From Schoenoplectus triqueter (lineage: Eukaryota > Streptophyta > Magnoliopsida > Poales > Cyperaceae), in NCBI GenBank assembly GCA_964058805.1, contig CAXKVV010000915.1:1-34335 (forward strand): a stretch of DNA of 34,335 bases. Direction: 5' to 3'. The translations under genes and the position numbers were made by a program. Below the pieces are notes generated by a model. That model was not told the DNA's origin, did not search any database, and saw only the letters and a list, made by a program, of their open reading frames with translations. Each line of letters starts with the position of its first letter. The stretch's first letter is position 1. Below, piece after piece: positions 32,665 through 34,335 of this stretch.

Positions 32665-34335
32665 ATGTAAGGGCACTATTGTCCTTTTGTAAGGGATACT
32701 CATCATCCCTCATCTGTTCAGCGCATTGATGATCGATGGATCATCAATCTCAGCATCATAATGTCACTTCTTCAGACATCATAATGTTCTTCTTTGAAGT
32801 CATCACACTCGCTGTGTTGATGTTGTAATCTCAGTTGTCTTCTTGGCAGGTGTCAGGATGTTCTTGTCCTAACCGTTATTGACTGACTGTTCTGAATGTT
32901 GCATTACTTGTGCAAAATATTCTACTGCTCTACACCCCTTGTGTAAGTTTATTTAATCACTTCTAAAATGTAAAAGAGTTATTGCATTATTATTGAATTT
33001 TATTAATAAGATAATACTCTTTATCATTATGTTAATTACAAAGATGAACTTACTTTTATTTTTAATCTTCCTTTATTTTTGTAGAAAATCATTTATAAAA
33101 TAGTAGAAAAATAGTTGGATATTATTCATAATTTTATTTGAATTTTTGAGATTTTTATAATAGCCAAAATAGCAAGTCAAAACTTAGTCAAACAGAAAAA
33201 GCAAATAATATCATTTTACTTTTAAATTATTTCAGTATAATAAAATTCTTAAAACTGAAATGTTTTTATATAATAAAATACTATGAAAAACAAAGAATTT
33301 TTAGCAATAAATTTGATTCAATTTGGAGTTTGGGAAGACATCCAAATGATTTATTTACTCTTTATTTTTAATTTTCTATTATTAATTGAGAATTGTGCTT
33401 TGTAAGTTGGGCCAAGATTGAATTTTTCTTTATTTTCCTTGATTGGGCCGACTTCTTAACTGGGCCGAGATTAATCTCTGGGTTAATCTAGGCCGTTGGA
33501 TCTGTGTTAAGATTAACACAGATTTCTTTTTAATGCCCCATTTTACTTGGGCCGCAGGATTGAATTGAGATGTGTATCGAATAGATCTAAGGCCCAGATT
33601 GAATTGATCTTTAATTTTCTTAAGTCTCGGCAGATCTCATCCATCAATAGACCTCACGATTGGTAAGGCACTTCAAGGTTCGTGCCAAACGATCCTTTAC
33701 TTCTTCCAACTCATCTTTGCATCAAGATTCGTGCTAAGCAGCGTTCCCGACGACCGGAACACTTCTTCTCCGATCATATTGGTGCCCTAGCGTCGTCTCA
33801 CCTTGGTAAGCTTCTCTGTGGTACTTGATCGAAGATCTATACGGTGATCGATGCTACACGATATTGCCAGTTGATGTACCAGTTGAAATCGATACCGAGA
33901 TGCTTCCTCTGTCGAATTCAACAGAATTGATCGAAGTTCTTGATAATTGCAAGATTGATGAGTATCATCTTGATGTGTAGGCATGATCTGAGGTAAACTG
34001 AGAGCTTCTCCTTCGTTCTTGGCAGCATTGGAGCTCTTCGTTGCTTAGCAATATGTGGTACCGATTGGTACCGACCCCAATTGGCACAAGTTATGATATT
34101 CTATCGACTTTTCACATCCAATTGACACTTCTCAGGCCTAAAGGCGCACCTAGACAAGTCTAGGGCCAATGGCTCACTGAGTTGAGTGATTATTGAAGCA
34201 CAAAGTCAGTCCCAGTTATCGGTACCGACTGATATCAATTTGGAATTGATTTGAATTCTCACAATCTACCAAATTTCTATACTTGATAAGTATATCTTAG
34301 GCCTAAGGGCACACCCAGACATGGCTAGGGCCAAT
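32665..34335. repeat. Hairpin-rich, probably transposon-derived sequence to the window edge
   Basis: Several short perfect stems are visible: ATTGATGATC/GATCATCAAT (32725-32748, 4-nt loop), TACAC/GTGTA (32931-32945), ATCTGTGTTAA/TTAACACAGAT (33500-33523, 2-nt loop) and GTTCC/GGAAC (33742-33759). TGGGCC-type words cluster at 33410-33600. Near the end, AGGCCTAAAGGCGCACC...TAGGGCCAAT (34134-34172) is repeated as AGGCCTAAGGGCACACC...TAGGGCCAAT (34299-34335), about 165 bp apart. No protein domain is seen. The element appears to run off the right edge. Confidence 0.5.

Noticed and set aside
33770..33800. LTR primer-binding site suggested by TTGGTGCCCTAG
   Set aside because: It matches no tRNA 3' end I can name over enough bases, and no LTR pair is visible in the window.

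Overview
This is nuclear DNA from a flowering plant, most likely a eudicot. The evidence is the spliced genes with short GT-AG introns, the AT-rich intergenic DNA packed with MITEs and a LINE relic, and two clearly plant-specific protein families. Only two protein-coding genes are well supported. They sit tail to tail about 4.6 kb apart.

Layout: 0-7.8 kb is repeat-rich intergenic DNA. It holds a 30-bp minisatellite, hAT-like MITEs rich in GGGTCGGGTT-type sequence, a 145-bp hairpin MITE, a MULE-type MITE with a hAT-type MITE inserted in it, a LINE/L1 reverse-transcriptase relic and a fold-back element. 7.8-12 kb is AT-rich with no gene seen. 12.2-14.3 kb is a duplicated, palindrome-rich repeat of unknown class. 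15.97-18.30 kb (+) is a four-exon gene of the TRM/LONGIFOLIA type (VARLMGL, DUF3741 and DUF4378 modules). 18.3-22.9 kb is intergenic, with a possible short spliced transcript. 22.92-28.23 kb (-) is a two-exon autoinhibited P2B-type Ca2+-ATPase of the ACA12/ACA13 type, interrupted by a 2.3-kb intron. Its upstream region carries a MITE flanked on both sides by AT microsatellites. 29.7-30.1 kb is another hAT-like MITE.

The most unusual part is 31.0-32.7 kb and its continuation to the right edge. About 18 imperfect copies of a roughly 45-bp unit each read as a short stem-loop: a conserved 11-12-nt loop (consensus TACTAACAGATC) flanked by 5-bp arms. The arm sequence differs between copies but stays complementary, and many copies add an outer stem beyond one bulged base. 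A second stem-loop family with a different conserved 16-nt loop (near TCTGAGCACTTGGCCG) is interleaved, and a third, fully palindromic motif (near GAATCGTTATAACGATTC) follows. The third motif also occurs at 13.5-13.7 kb. I recognise no known family for this array and treat it as the main candidate for something undescribed.

The two genes have no obvious joint function. One encodes a presumed cytoskeleton/growth scaffold, the other a plasma-membrane calcium pump. All statements on function come from family knowledge and visible motifs; no searches were run.
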